Assembly: GCF_037392515.1 (NCBI RefSeq)
Contig: NC_090288.1
Location: 3,217,501-3,281,500, forward strand
DNA: 64,000 bases
Direction of reading: 5' to 3'
Source: Haliotis asinina
Taxonomy: Eukaryota > Mollusca > Gastropoda > Lepetellida > Haliotidae
In this document: positions 43,227 to 54,349 of the stretch, in pieces
Layout of the letters: the number at the start of each line of letters is the position of its first letter
Numbering within the stretch: position 1 is the stretch's first letter
Program-made: the position numbers and the translations under genes
Notes under the pieces: model-generated
The model's database searches: none
What the model was told of the DNA's origin: nothing
The model's input: the letters and a program-made list of their open reading frames with translations, nothing else

Positions 43227-43344
43227 TCAAATTCTGTTGATGGATGAAGCGGTGTTATTCAGGCCAGGGAGGCTGCTGTAGCACTGTCCTTCAGAAAGGA
43301 TCATCCGCTTTCCGGAATATTTGACCTCACTGTACAGTGCCCAG
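43227..43344 (-). CDS. Crystallin copy A, second Greek-key exon and stop
   Basis: Acceptor cgttttag. 38 codons from WALYSEVKYSG to NNTASSINRI, then TGA. One base later comes gtatgt, a donor that leads into the 3' UTR exon. Confidence 0.9.
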
Positions 43345-44291
43345 CTAAAACGAAAAAAAAAACCTACATGAATATTTCTGACAACTGCTTTTCAGAAAAA
43401 AGCAAACTAAATAAGGCAATGCTTTTCTGGATCATATCCCTCTTGTAAATGCCTCAACTGTTGAGGTAACTGAAACTATGAAGTTGAAATTTATATATGA
43501 TAAATTTTAAAAGTCAAATTCATAAATGCGTACTTGGTGCATATCCGATCCCACTAAATATTGGTACATGTACAATTCGCAAACAAAATATTTCTGGGTC
43601 TTTCCAAAAAACAAACATCGCAATTAAATTTTATCTGAGTGCAAATGTGCTTACTCTCCCTCATGGACAACGGCGGAGGACACACGGTTGTCGAAGGCTC
43701 CCAAACCAGGCATGTCATTCGTGACTGTCAAAGAACAACCTGTAAAACATTCCTTCTCGTACAGGGTCACCTTGGCGGGGGTGGGGCACCAGTTTGCCTG
43801 CAACAGGATTTTGGATAATACCAAGTGTGTGACGTTTCCCGGTATAGGATAATACACTTCACATGAACTATTTATCGACTTTCATATCAAATTAATAAAC
43901 AAGTAGTTTTATTCCCCTGTTCGCAATACGAGAGTGGGGTACCTGAAATGAAATTCACCTCTTGAGAATCGAATCGGTAACTACCACACAGCTAAGGTAC
44001 CCTTGTGACATCAGGGCGGAGGGACTACAACTGTCTGTTGAGATCAAGCAGACATCTCAGTAATGTAAAATCTTTTCATGTGAGGTTTCATTTGGGGTTC
44101 TTTGTTATAGTGTGTGTCAAATATAGAGGTGATGTTTCAAAGAAAACAAAAGACCAGAACCTTACCGATGTCAAGTAATAGAATCAAGAATAGATGGAAA
44201 GTGTATCCCCTAAACAAAATTTTAAACATAACTATCACAAGAAAACTATTGTAGAATAAATGTTCTATTTAATTACATATTCACATACCAT
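43227..44291 (-). CDS. Single-domain calcium-binding beta/gamma-crystallin, copy A
   Basis: 87-residue protein from three pieces: ATG at 44289-44291 (end of a 32-nt microexon), 43655-43797, and 43227-43344, phase exact. The protein starts MANWCPTPAKVTLYEKECF. One domain with two Greek-key halves: VTLYEKECFTGCSLTV and WALYSEVKYSGKRMILSEG. Both halves end in the (N/D)(N/D)xx(S/T)S calcium motif, DNRVSS (residues 37-42) and NNTASS (79-84), so calcium binding is expected. No signal peptide or membrane segment, so probably cytosolic; some invertebrate relatives are lens or coelomic proteins. The stop TGA at 43227 is followed by a donor and a 3' UTR exon. I chose the microexon ATG because it is conserved in five copies and gives the right frame. 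Confidence 0.85.
43655..43797 (-). CDS. Crystallin copy A, first Greek-key exon
   Basis: Acceptor cctgttgcag, donor GAGA|gtaagc. Codes for residues 2-49 through DNRVSSAVVHEG, matching copy B except for one replacement (P8 here, S8 there). Confidence 0.9.
44166..44209 (-). other. Possible 44-nt alternative (frame-breaking) exon, crystallin copy A
   Basis: Acceptor ttttgtttag and donor ATCG|gtaagg, both good, and conserved in copy B at 63243-63286. If spliced in after the ATG microexon it ends translation after 13 codons. It may be a pseudo-exon or a poison exon. Confidence 0.35.
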
Positions 44292-44320
44292 ATTTCCTGC
44301 TGCTGTTTAGGATTTCAAAC
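44289..44320 (-). CDS. Crystallin copy A microexon ending in the start codon
   Basis: 32 nt between acceptor cttttttcag and donor gtatgtg; the last three bases are ATG, the only coding part. Four other 32-nt versions in the window also end in ATG. Confidence 0.75.
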
Positions 44321-45740
44321 CTGAAAAAAGATGTGTATAAACCATAATAACACATTTATAAGAACTGTCGTTGCAAATGATGTTGAAATACAATTTTATA
44401 CTCCTTTTATCTGTAAATGTTCAGCCCGAACGTCGCGCATTACAGTTCAGTGTGGAAATTTACACGTATGACATGGTATGAGAGACTGGCACAACTTAGA
44501 ATTAATTAAAATTAGCGCTCAGTGTTAGCGCTTTGAGCACAAGTGTGAAGAAAATTAGAGGCGCGGTATAATGGCCATTCTACCATGACTTCAGTAAATA
44601 GTGGATTGTGAGTGGTTAATCAAAGTCATTCAGAGGTGCATAATCATGTTATATACCACTGATTTTTCAACACATGTATTTGTTTAAAATCTGAATAACG
44701 CGGTAATGGTAGAGTGGAGATAATCGTACTATGCACTACGCGTTCGGTTATATAATTCGGTGTTATAATTTCGTTACATACCTTTGATTTTCCAGCACAG
44801 TACGTGTATCTCCTAATTATTATTTTTGCTATAATTATGCATAAAATTAAAAATGTATTCTGACACATCATACTTGTGATAAGCACATATATTTTTGCTT
44901 CTGAAAATACTAATTTCGCTTGCATTAAATTTCTTTACCCATGGAAACATGTACTATACACACTGGAGCAGTGTATTTGGAACTAACAATCAACTTCCTT
45001 TATGGAGGCAACGTTAAGACTGGTAGGTAAACGATGTGAACCCGCGTAGAATTCCGTGGAAGTGAATTTCCCTATTGTAAAACACGATATTGGAACACGA
45101 GCATTGATACAGGTGTATGTATTACACAACGGGTGGGAGTGATCTTCTAACCCCGTATAAGATTGTCAAAGGTATTCACGACTGTAGGGCACATTGCCAA
45201 AATATCGTGTTTAAGTCGTACAGATAGCTTGCTTACAAAGGCTGAGGTAAGGAGAATGTCGCTTATAACGTTTCACATTAACCATAAGGAAAATTGATAA
45301 CGCCATGGTGAATAAAAATACATTTTTGAAACAATTGCTTAACGCTTATGAACGAAATGATGCATATGCCATAAGTGGCCGCTGATCCTTCGTTTCTTCC
45401 AGTATCGGTTACTGAATAGTTTGCCGCAAATATGCCTACATAGGCCATAATGAAAGACAGGTCATTCAAGATTTGAGTAACTATGCCACAATATGCACAA
45501 TTCTCAAATGACCATGCCCAAGCATTACCTTAATAATTTCGATGGAACCAGTTATCACAGGTGGCATGCGGACAAATACATAATCACCTCCAATCAGGGA
45601 TTCCAACTCGTGATGATAGTTTTAGGTGTGCTTAAGGATGCAACACGGCGAATTTGGGCGCCATAGACGTCTGGTCCGTCTGTGCCTCCAAGACTATCGG
45701 ACTAAGTTCACACAACGGGAGGAATACAGAAAAGGTTTAC

Positions 45741-45778
45741 CTGGTCTTGGTGATGACAGTCTGTGAGTTCCACGGATG
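45741..45778 (-). other. Crystallin copy A non-coding first exon (predicted)
   Basis: Ends at donor CCAAGACCAG|gtaaac (45741). The start is estimated at about 30 nt below the TATA box. The same stretch is conserved in the inverted promoter copy at 49.6 kb. Its splicing to the exon at 44320 is inferred. Confidence 0.5.
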
Positions 45779-45799
45779 GAGTAGCGATCTTGGGTGTTC

Positions 45800-45890
45800 G
45801 GGGCCTTTTATAGCAACAGATATCCGTGAACCACGCAGTCTTGTCCTTGAAGACGTCGTCTCTGATTAGACAGATACAGTTATCCAATCA
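45800..45890 (-). promoter_or_regulatory. Crystallin copy A promoter: TATA and CCAAT boxes
   Basis: TATAAAA on the minus strand at 45806-45812 (GCTATAAAAGGCC) and a CCAAT/ATTGG box at 45884-45888, about 75 bp upstream. Both have counterparts in the inverted copy (ATTGG at 49578, TATACAA at 49616). Confidence 0.65.
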
Positions 45891-46574
45891 CAGATATCTG
45901 GGGTATAAAACAGAAAGCGTCTCAATCGATCCCGGACATGAGTAGGAGGGGGCATTCAAGTGTCCGACAGATATTACAATATATGTGCGGGGTTAGGAAG
46001 AGACACACAGCAAATTCACCCATACAAATGGGACTTGAGACTTGAGACTTGAGAAACTCATATATGGTATATATTTTGTCTGAATAACAGCCAGGCTGAA
46101 ATATTTCCAATTTTCACTACTTATGTATACTCAAAGTGTATATCCAGCTAAACAGTTGACAGTTTGTACTGGAAGATATTCGCTGTCTATATTTCGATAC
46201 GGGTGGATCTGTGTTAGTGGTTTAGAAGTATATCCTGTCAACCTTTTCATAAAGTGGACATAGTAAACCAAAGCGATCCTTAGTTTCCACTCTGCGAACG
46301 GCACACAATGGACAGTCTTGAGCCACTTGATAAGGTATGGCTTCATTGTTTTTCAGTTAATAGTGAGTGATCGAATGAGTGAGTGAGTTAGTGAGTGAAT
46401 ATGGTTTGATACGTTATTCAGAAAGAGTGCATCAGTATGTTAAAACTTAGAGAGCGTGTTGACACATATTCACGTCACCACCATCTGGTCATCTATCAAC
46501 AGACTCTAATGCTATTGTTCATTATGAATATCTACCTTGTGGTTTAAATGTACTCCCATACTCCCATTCATAGG

Positions 46575-47130
46575 GGTAAAGGTAAAAGCACAGAAGATTC
46601 CTCAAATTACCGGGGAATACCTTAACTGCTAATTTAAGCAAATTATTCGAAAGCGTCATCTTGGAAAGAATTGAAAATTGTTGCTGTAACAATAAGTCTT
46701 TCTTGCACAAGTATCAGTTTGGATTCCGTAAGGGTGCCGGTGCTGAAACAGCTGCATTAACACTGTTAGAAAGTATAGCTTACTACAAGGAAAGAAATTC
46801 AGCGTCTATTGCGTCTTTTTAGATAACGAAAACGGTTTTGATAGAATATGGCTCAGTGGATTATCTGATAAACTTCAACACTATGGTATAACTGTGGCGT
46901 GTCTCACGCATTAAATATACTTCAATGCAGTCTTGTGTACAAAATAGGAGAAGTAACATCTTCTCCATTCCCTGTAAAACAAGGTGTTGGCCAGGGTTGT
47001 GTTCTGTCAGCTTGGTTATTTTCATTGTAATATAAACTATTATATGCACTGGAAACACTACAAAACGGTTTAAGTCTTCCATGGGGCAATGTGCCGGGTA
47101 TCTTATTAGCAGGTGACACAACTATTTTAA
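46575..47130 (+). pseudogene. LINE (non-LTR) reverse transcriptase remnant
   Basis: Reads DSSNYRGIPLTANLSKLFES, then QFGFRKGAGAETAALTLLES, PFPVKQGVGQGCVLSAWLFS and finally LAGDTTILS, the order of RT motifs in LINEs. The catalytic A/YxDD-type motif is AGD and stops and frameshifts are present (e.g. TAG at about 46818). Inactive; clade not assigned. Confidence 0.8.
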
Positions 47131-47439
47131 GTGGCACCATAAATTGCCTACAGTGTACATGAAATGTGTGCTTTGAGCACTCTTGTAAGTGACATCTTAT
47201 GTCAATATAATGCTGACAAAAGTGTATTCTTATTGTTTGGCAAAACCCCCAAAACATACACGTCCACATGCCAACGGAATATTGTACATCCCTAGATGAT
47301 AATGTATGGCGCGAATGTATGACAAATGCATGTACAGCTGTCAACCACTGGAAACATGTCCTAGTACATTGTTTGTAACTACTTCCATGTTTCTGATGAG
47401 CATGTAAATATATCATACTGCATTGTATCTATCAATGTT

Positions 47440-47545
47440 ATAATTGGGATTACACTTTCTTAGTAAAGTACAAATTCAAGTTCTTTTTTTTTAGTTGAGT
47501 CCCATCCGGGGTTCGAGCCCATATTCTCATGCAGGCTGATCACAT
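47440..47545 (-). repeat. SINE fragment, family of 51265-51540
   Basis: GGGATTACACTTTCTTAGTA, AAGTACAAATTCAAG and, on the minus strand, box B-like GGGCTCGAACCCC. Confidence 0.65.
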
Positions 47546-48454
47546 ACGTGAGAAACGGACTTCAGTCATATGAACAGCTGCAGGAATATTAAGATGCAGA
47601 CAGTGAGAATTCGTCTACACACCGAGGTTATTCGAAAGACACTACCAGTTCGAGGTGGCGAAGGACACAGTGTATGGCAAAAAAAAGCACCGTTGACGTG
47701 TTACCAGTCATATGGAACAAGGATTGTTGGTTGTTGGAATGTAGTGCTTAAAGTATGCATCTGAAAACCCCATTTTGAGTTCCTGTTTTTGCTTAGTATA
47801 TATATTTCTAGGGACGAAACCCAGAAGAGCATGTTCCAGACATGATTTTAAAAGCCTTGCAACTGCTTGCAGAAATATGATGCAATTCCCTTTGCTTCCA
47901 TCAGTTATGTTATCATACTATGTGCTTGTGTAGTGAGTCTGTGGCCCCCTCGCAGAAATAAACTCAATGTTCCTGAAAATAAAGCCAAATAGTATGAAAA
48001 ATTCGGATTACAGAATACTAATTTGAATTGGAAAAAAAACGAGCAGATATATTATGTAAATGAAAATGAATGGAAAGAAACACCTGTCCCCTCTCATCCC
48101 CCCACCCCACCCCCATGTGACCTGCAGCACCCGTTTCCCTGTCCTTGATCCACCTCAGTCTCACACTAAATCAACACTCAGAATTAACAGACCACATTGT
48201 GTGCACAATGACGACAGAGTGTACTTGATGAAAATTTATGACAGTTGTCTCATGAAGGCTAACCAAAAAATAATCAGACAAATGGTAGGTTGTAAATCGC
48301 AATGTTTGGAGGGATTGTTTACACACAGTATACATGCACATTTTGCACATTTCATGTCCAATTAATTATTAGCATTTTTAGAAAACAATTATTGAGGATA
48401 TCTGTGTGATGACATTTGCGAAGATGTCATTGCTCTTTCTCTCTCGTTTCTTTT

Positions 48455-48545
48455 TCACAATGTGTGAAGCCCGTTCCTGGTGTTTCCCGCTCTGATACTG
48501 CTGGAATATTGCTGAAGCGGCGTAAACCTTACTCACTCACTCTCA
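48455..48545 (+). repeat. SINE tail fragment
   Basis: CACAATGTGTGAAGCCCG, GGAATATTGCTGAAGCGGCG and (CTCA)n, the headless 3' part of the family at 3080-3222. Confidence 0.75.
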
Positions 48546-48714
48546 CTCTTTTTTCTCAAGTGAATTAAATTGAATGTCCTGGTCTGTTATCAGAATCTTA
48601 ACATTTACACTTACATATCATGTAGATGATAGGATCTTCATCATAGGCCCTCGTGTCATTGCAAGGATAAAATATATTTAAAAATTTTTTGAGATGACCC
48701 CGACTTGAAGCGCT

Positions 48715-48825
48715 TAAGTACTTCAGTCTATAGCCAGTTTAACTAAACGTCAGTCTATAGCCAGTTTAACTATGGTTCAGCCTGTGGCCAGTTTAACTAT
48801 ACTGCAGTCTATGTGCATATTCTCT
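48715..48825. repeat. Short tandem repeat, about 32-bp unit, 3 copies
   Basis: Three copies of CAGTCTATAGCCAGTTTAAC-type units with a partial fourth. Confidence 0.85.
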
Positions 48826-48837
48826 CATACTCATATA

Positions 48838-49115
48838 CTCTCATAGGTGTAAAATTCAACTTCAGCTGTAATGCATGAATATTTTCCAATGGAACAAATG
48901 AAAAATAAATATTGTATATCGGTATGGCAGTTCTTAATATACATTTGTTTTGTGGTTTATACGCATCAGTAAATTCTTTTTACAGGTTTTTCAGCCCAAA
49001 GAGCATCAACATTAATGGTACGTGAATATGTGATTGAATAGAATAGAACATTTATTCTACAACAGGAACGTTCCCGGGTTCCATTCTCAAGATGTGAATC
49101 TCATTTCTGGCACTC
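48838..49115 (+). pseudogene. Inverted crystallin 5' fragment with ATG microexon
   Basis: Plus-strand counterpart of the microexon and its flanks in copy A. The microexon is 48986-49017 (acceptor ttttacag, ends ATTAATG|gtacgtg). It is followed by intron sequence that jumps to text matching 43970 of copy A, so about 250 bp are deleted. No Greek-key exon found downstream before 49.4 kb. Confidence 0.7.
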
Positions 49116-49384
49116 CATGTTCATGTTTCTAAATAAGGAATAAACAGCTTTTCATTAACTTGATTTCATCGTCGATACATATATATGACATTGGCATATT
49201 ATGTACGTTCACCATGTAATCGTCGGTGATGTCAGATGCCAAGGCCAGACGCATTTGATGCCCCCATAACCTGAACAGAAATTGGTCAAGGACTGAACTA
49301 TGTGGGAGAGTTGTCTGTGTGTTATAAATGATACCAACCCGACAAGTTATTTTTCTATTGCTGAATACAATTCGGATATTCTGC

Positions 49385-49767
49385 TACGTTTGATGAATTT
49401 GCTGTGTGTCTCTCCCTAGCCCCGGACGGATACTGAAATGTCAGTACAGCCCCCCTCTCACTCGTGCCCGGATTTGACGAATTCTTATCAGTACAGGTCA
49501 CACAGGTGCTCCCCTCACTCATTCATGTCCCCGTTCGACTCAGCGAATTCTTATGTTTTTTACCCTAGATATTTGTGATTGGATAACTGCATTGCGTGGT
49601 TCAGGGACACGTTACTATACAAGACACCGAGTACCCAAGATCACAACTCCATCCGTGAAACACACGCAGACTGTCATCACCAACATCAGGTAAATCTTTT
49701 CTATATTCCTTCTGATATGTTGACATAGTCAAATAGTCTTGGAGGCACGGCTGGCACCGACGTATTT
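49385..49767 (+). promoter_or_regulatory. Inverted, diverged copy of the crystallin promoter and first exon
   Basis: Reverse complement of 45650-46030: ATTGGATAACTG, then CTATACAAG in place of the TATA box, then CCCAAGATC, CCATCCGTG and GACTGTCATCACCAA with donor ATCAG|gtaaatc. Similarity ends abruptly at about 49767, where the DIRS-like element starts. It points towards that element. Confidence 0.7.
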
Positions 49768-50512
49768 TCTGAATAAAATTGATATTTTATACTTATCCTG
49801 ACTCACGCTTAAATGCTTAATTGCTTATCTCCTCCACCCTGGCGAAGGTAGTGGAACACCTGAAATCCCTTGAAGTTCCCTTCTGAAAGAAGCGGAAGTA
49901 AAATACACTCACCAACCAGAAGCATCCCTCCCCCGGCAAAGAGGTCACATGACCTGCCACGCTTGTCACTCTCTCCTAATAAGATCGCCGACACGAGAAT
50001 ATTAGAATTCAGCGTGCCCGAGAGGGGCGGCTGGGAGGGCTAACGTCATGAGTCAGGATAAGTATAAAATATCCATTTTATTCTGAAAATTACTTATTTC
50101 TCCCCATCCTGACTCATGCTTAATTGCTTACAGAATCCGACGGAAACGGCGGTGGGTCAGGCCACGATGGATTCTGCTGGCTGTCAAAATTACGCCCCTC
50201 CACCACACACACACCAGGAAATCGTAACGGCGGTAATTCGGTCCTGTTCTATTTCATTTTTGAAGAAGGCCTGGGTGACTGGAACGTGATGATATCTAGA
50301 TTAACTAGAGTCCTGCTAGTACCCATTACAACTAAATGTCAACATACTCAAGACTAGTTGCGACCCTTCTTCATGTACAAGCATATTCATTACGAGTACA
50401 GGGTCCTAATCACCCATACTTGTCTGTTCGAGACGTGCGCATGGACACTCAACCATTATACTCCGCGGAGCGTCTGGTCTCCTCAAGTCACGTGATAAAT
50501 GGGTGAGTAAAC

Positions 50513-51950
50513 TCAGCACCTTTGAAGAATCGTTATTTGTTGCGCAAAGACAAGAGGCCCCAACTTGTGAATGCCAGTGACGCCCTTCGTGGCTATGTCT
50601 CGTCGATTATGATTGTCAAACACTGTGTTTGATCTCCAGAAGATAATGGTTGGTTTGACTGTGTTTGATCTCCAGAAGCAGCCCTCCATTATAGTTGATA
50701 GCCAGCAATTTCCATGCAGAGCGAGTGTAGAGGCCAAGGCTCTGACTTCATATGGGTTGGAGGCTCGTGGAGGTTCCAGTCTTGCTGCTTTACAGGCCCT
50801 CAGTATAACAGCTCTTATCCACACTGAGATAGTGTTGCGGGATACTTCCCAAGGTGTCTCAGTAGATCTAGGGATAAATAGGCGCTTGAATCGTTGTCTC
50901 CTCGTCTTGGTACGTTGGAGATGTATTTTCTGACTGGGCATAATGATAAATCCTGTGTTTCATGTGGCCCTAGGACTGTAGATATCGCCGGGATGTGGAA
51001 TTGTCTATGCGGTTGTCCAAGGCAGTTGGTTTTTGGTGATAAAATTCCATCACAGTCCTAAATGTACAGTCTCATGACGACTTGAGTCAAATCGAGTGTG
51101 ATTGACGTCCAGTGGAAGTAGTTCTGACATTTGTGCTGCTATGACTAACGCAAGTAGAAACGGCGTTTTCTGTGTCAGTAGTTCAGGCGATGTCAGATTA
51201 GTGGTTCGTAATCATCACTTCAAAGGTGTTGAAGCACGACATTCAAATCCGAAACTGGACCCTTAAATGCAACATATGTCATATTTAGGATTTCACTTTC
51301 TTAGTAAAGTACAAAACTTTTTTGGTTGTCCCATCCGGGATTCGAACCCGCACCCTCAGAGTCAGACACCTAATCGCCAGCACACAAAGTCAACCACCTA
51401 GCCCGCTCAGTCACCGCGACTTCCACAAAAATGAAAGTCATACAACTTGTAGTCTAGACTGCGTACTTTGTGTACCCCTCTGATAAGTGCGAATTGGCAC
51501 GGCTCCCATGGCCGAAAGCTATGATTACACAATGCCATTTTAGAAAGAGGTCAAATGCAACATATGTCATATTTGGGATTTCACTTTCTCAGTAAAGTAC
51601 AAATTCTAGTACTTTTTTGGTTGAGTCCTAACCGGAATTCGAACCCGCACCATCAGAGTTGTTTTTGGTCTTCCAGCTTGAACGAGCGTAGTAAAGTGAG
51701 TAGTTCAGGTACTGTAGTCAACTTGACTCCTGTTTTCATGGTGATAACAGAGCCAAGTGCCGCCAGATATGTCGATAAAGTCCTTAGTATGTTCTAAGAG
51801 ACATAGGTAATCCACAACTTGAAGATGTGTAGCTTCGATTGCAGTAAACCCTTTCTTCCTGGCATAGGACTCAGATTGCTTCCACTTGTCATCATACAAA
51901 TTGCGAGTACATCTACGTAGAGCTAAGGTGATTGCTCTCAACGCTCGTGC
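50513..51950 (-). pseudogene. DIRS tyrosine recombinase remnant, copy 3
   Basis: The C-terminal part has [17 protein letters not shown] and WRSNTVFDNHNRRD (Tyr position is Asn). The N-terminal part lies at about 51780-51870 (KKGFTAIEATHLQVVDYLCL). SINE sequence at 51265-51657 separates them. A 33-bp tandem duplication near 50620-50680 repeats TGTGTTTGATCTCCAGAAG. Confidence 0.7.
51265..51657 (-). repeat. tRNA-derived SINE plus a second partial copy
   Basis: On the minus strand: head GTGACTGAGCGGGCTAGGTG with box B GGGTTCGAATCCC at 51325-51420, tail with AAATCCTAAATATGACATAT. The segment TGCAACATATGTCATATTTG recurs at about 51556, giving a tandem partial copy. Inserted in DIRS copy 3. Confidence 0.75.
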
Positions 51951-52210
51951 ACAATATCCCCGATGTTTTGGGCAAACTTGAAACGATCCACATTGAATAG
52001 TTGGAATGATGTTGGATTGCTGTGTGCCTGTTTTTTGTATGGACGGACGAGTGTGTTCTTCCAATCTGGTAGATGCACAGTTGGTTGTCCTCATACCTGA
52101 ATGAGTAGCAGGAACCAGTCTGTCGCCGACCAGTAAGGCGCGTCCAAAATCAGAATTGATTTTCTTGGTGACCTGTGGTAGTGGCACTGGTTGGGAGAAC
52201 GCAGAAGTGT

Positions 52211-52684
52211 TCAGTCCTTCCCACGGTATGCTGAGAACGTCGTTGCCCTTGCTAGCAGATCTGGTATCGGTGATACAAACGTTGTATGTTTGTTGAACTT
52301 CGTGGCACGTAGATCTATCTGTGGTGTTCCGAAGGTCTGACTAATTAGACAAAACGCCTGTCGCTGAAGCATCCATTCTGTCGGGGATGGGGGTAGAGGG
52401 AGTGATAGAGCTTCGGCCACGATGTTGCAAGCACCTGAGATGTTACATGCCTTTGTGTGCAGATTCAGATCGTCGACTATACTGAATAGTAGAAAGGTCG
52501 ATTCTAGCAGTAGCAGGCCTTGATTACTGCTTTCATCTCCATTAGTATGACATGTTGAGATTCCTGCGGCAACCTTGTTCAGGTAAGCACCCCAGTCTTG
52601 TAGTAATACATCTACATAGGGATGATGTAGACCGGCTCTAACAAATACATTCCTGTGCAGCCATATGACTGGCGAGTCCACCAT
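52211..52684 (-). pseudogene. DIRS RNase H remnant, copy 3
   Basis: Reads FVRAGLHHPYVDVLLQDWGA, CNISGACNIVAEALSLPLPP and PTEWMLQRQAFCLI, QIDLRATKFNKHTTFVSPIP. The DNST active-site segment is deleted relative to copy 1. Confidence 0.7.
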
Positions 52685-53816
52685 AGCGGGTATGGTCTCA
52701 AGATGTCCGATGCCGTAACCCTGTCAGAACGTGAAACTCAGGAACTGCTGTCATAGACGTAGTTGTAGACGTGTTCCTCTGGTCATATCCTGAGGTGATG
52801 TGAGGAGACCGAGTAGACATTGTCACTGTCATAGTGGTAACGGATAGGGTAGAACTTGTTCCAACATCGGCATGAAATTTGACTCACCAATCCTCTGGGA
52901 CAGCAATGACAGCAGTGATGAATCAAATCCCGAGGAATTTAGATTCACAAGTCATCTGACCTGAGTTAGTAGCCTGATAGTGAAGTCCAACTGTAGACTG
53001 AGTTGACTTCTCTCATGATGAGCTTTTACGCCGTGAAGATGCGCCATTCTTTGACGTCAGATCGTCAACATTGTACATTATGAGCGAGCTGACATTCAAA
53101 GGAAGTCTATTTATAGCTGGCTGGCTGCCGAGCAGAAACTGTGATTCATTGCTGCAAGTCTCCTGATAGGTCTGCTGTTAGAAGACCTCGATGCCTCCTG
53201 AAGAATCAAATGATGCTGAAAACTGCTAAACTAGTGAGTAACCGATGTCTTTCCAACGTTGAGTAACTGTAAACAACTGTTGACGACTTTCTGACACTGG
53301 AACAATAACACCACACTCTTCGCAGGGCATTGTCTCTCGGGGACCAATCAGACTCTAGTCGAGTCACAGTCAGCTGATCATTGTGAAATCTTGTACTGAC
53401 GGTGATAACCTTGCTAGCATTCGGGCTTGTCCGTAACCATGCTGTTTTGCTTGTCCTGGAGATACACAAGCGAGCACGCGTATAATGTGCGAAATCTCTC
53501 CTCCAGGTAGATATGTCGGTATTTTTCCACCGAAGATAACACCGTCATTACTATGGCGTCAGACAGTTTGTGTGGTTGACCCCTGGTATAAACAACGGGG
53601 ACCGGCACTCTTGTGATCAGAGGTATAGTTTGCAGTGGTATCTTATAGCCGTCTCGAAGAATCTCCATGACTTCATAATCATCGTTGATTTCTCCAGTAG
53701 AGTTGAAGACTTGTTGGATTAACGCTGAAATGACTGCCTGAGCACCGTTGTCAAAGTGTCAGTGGACTTGATCATCAGGACCTCTCTTGAGTCTTGAGTG
53801 ACCGATCTAGCTACCT

Positions 53817-54342
53817 CTACAATTTTCCCATCCAAATCTGTAGGCGCTGACCAAGGAGCTCGACATAGAGGCCTTGTAAAATTTTCACTTCATGATGAGG
53901 CGAACAAAAGATCGACGGCTCATCATAGATGTGTCGTTCCTGAAGAGGGATGATCTCATCACCGAAGGACTTCTTAGCTGTCGTAGTATGTTGACTCACC
54001 GGCGACTTTGTTGAGGACGACTTCGTCTTTGACAATGATGACTTAGACTTCTTAGACTGCGACGACCCTGTCTCCGTTGAAGTTCTCTTCTGTGGTTCTA
54101 GGGGACGACTCACTGGAACCAAGAAACAGCCCAGGAGACACGCCAGACTGGTTGCTAGAATGATGAATGTTAGCAGTTAATGACAAACGGTTACCCAAGG
54201 GTAAATCAGCCGGTTTAGACATGACAAATGAAAGCCGACGTTGCCTGTCCCTCGCACATCTACGAACAGAGCGAACATTCAAAGAAACTTCTGAATGAGA
54301 TACATTTCTACAAACTTTATCACGAACTTTATGATGGGTCAC
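53817..54342 (-). pseudogene. Possible DIRS first ORF (gag-like) remnant
   Basis: Two overlapping frames. One is Ser/Lys/Thr-rich (SQSKKSKSSLSKTKSSSTKS), the other basic (RSVRRCARDRQRRLSFV). Its place upstream of RT in element orientation fits a gag-like ORF. No family motif. Confidence 0.4.
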
Positions 54343-54349
54343 ATTTCGT

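Larger units (their letters stand above)
41165..45150. repeat. Segmental duplication, copy A
   Basis: Direct duplicate of about 60735-64000+. Exons, introns and spacer of the beta/gamma-crystallin gene are shared almost base for base from about 42640, with looser similarity over 41165-42600. Copy A has about 240 bp (44585-44800) that copy B lacks. Confidence 0.9.
49764..54345 (-). mobile_element. DIRS-like retrotransposon, copy 3 (degenerate, one end only)
   Basis: The left terminal block 49764-50093 begins and ends with complementary sequence around TATTTTATACTTATCCTGAC. Next come recombinase (50.5-51.9 kb, split by SINEs), RNase H (52.2-52.7 kb), RT-linked text, and a Ser/Lys-rich ORF (53.8-54.3 kb) that may be the first ORF. 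No right terminal repeat found. Confidence 0.75.

Noticed and set aside
43651..43857. Crystallin N-terminus read as MYYPIPGNVTHLVLSK by extending exon 43655-43797 upstream
   Set aside because: It reads through a good acceptor (cctgttgcag). The conserved microexon ATG gives the same frame with proper splicing.
46922..47416. 164-codon minus-strand ORF
   Set aside because: It is the antisense shadow of the LINE reverse transcriptase remnant.
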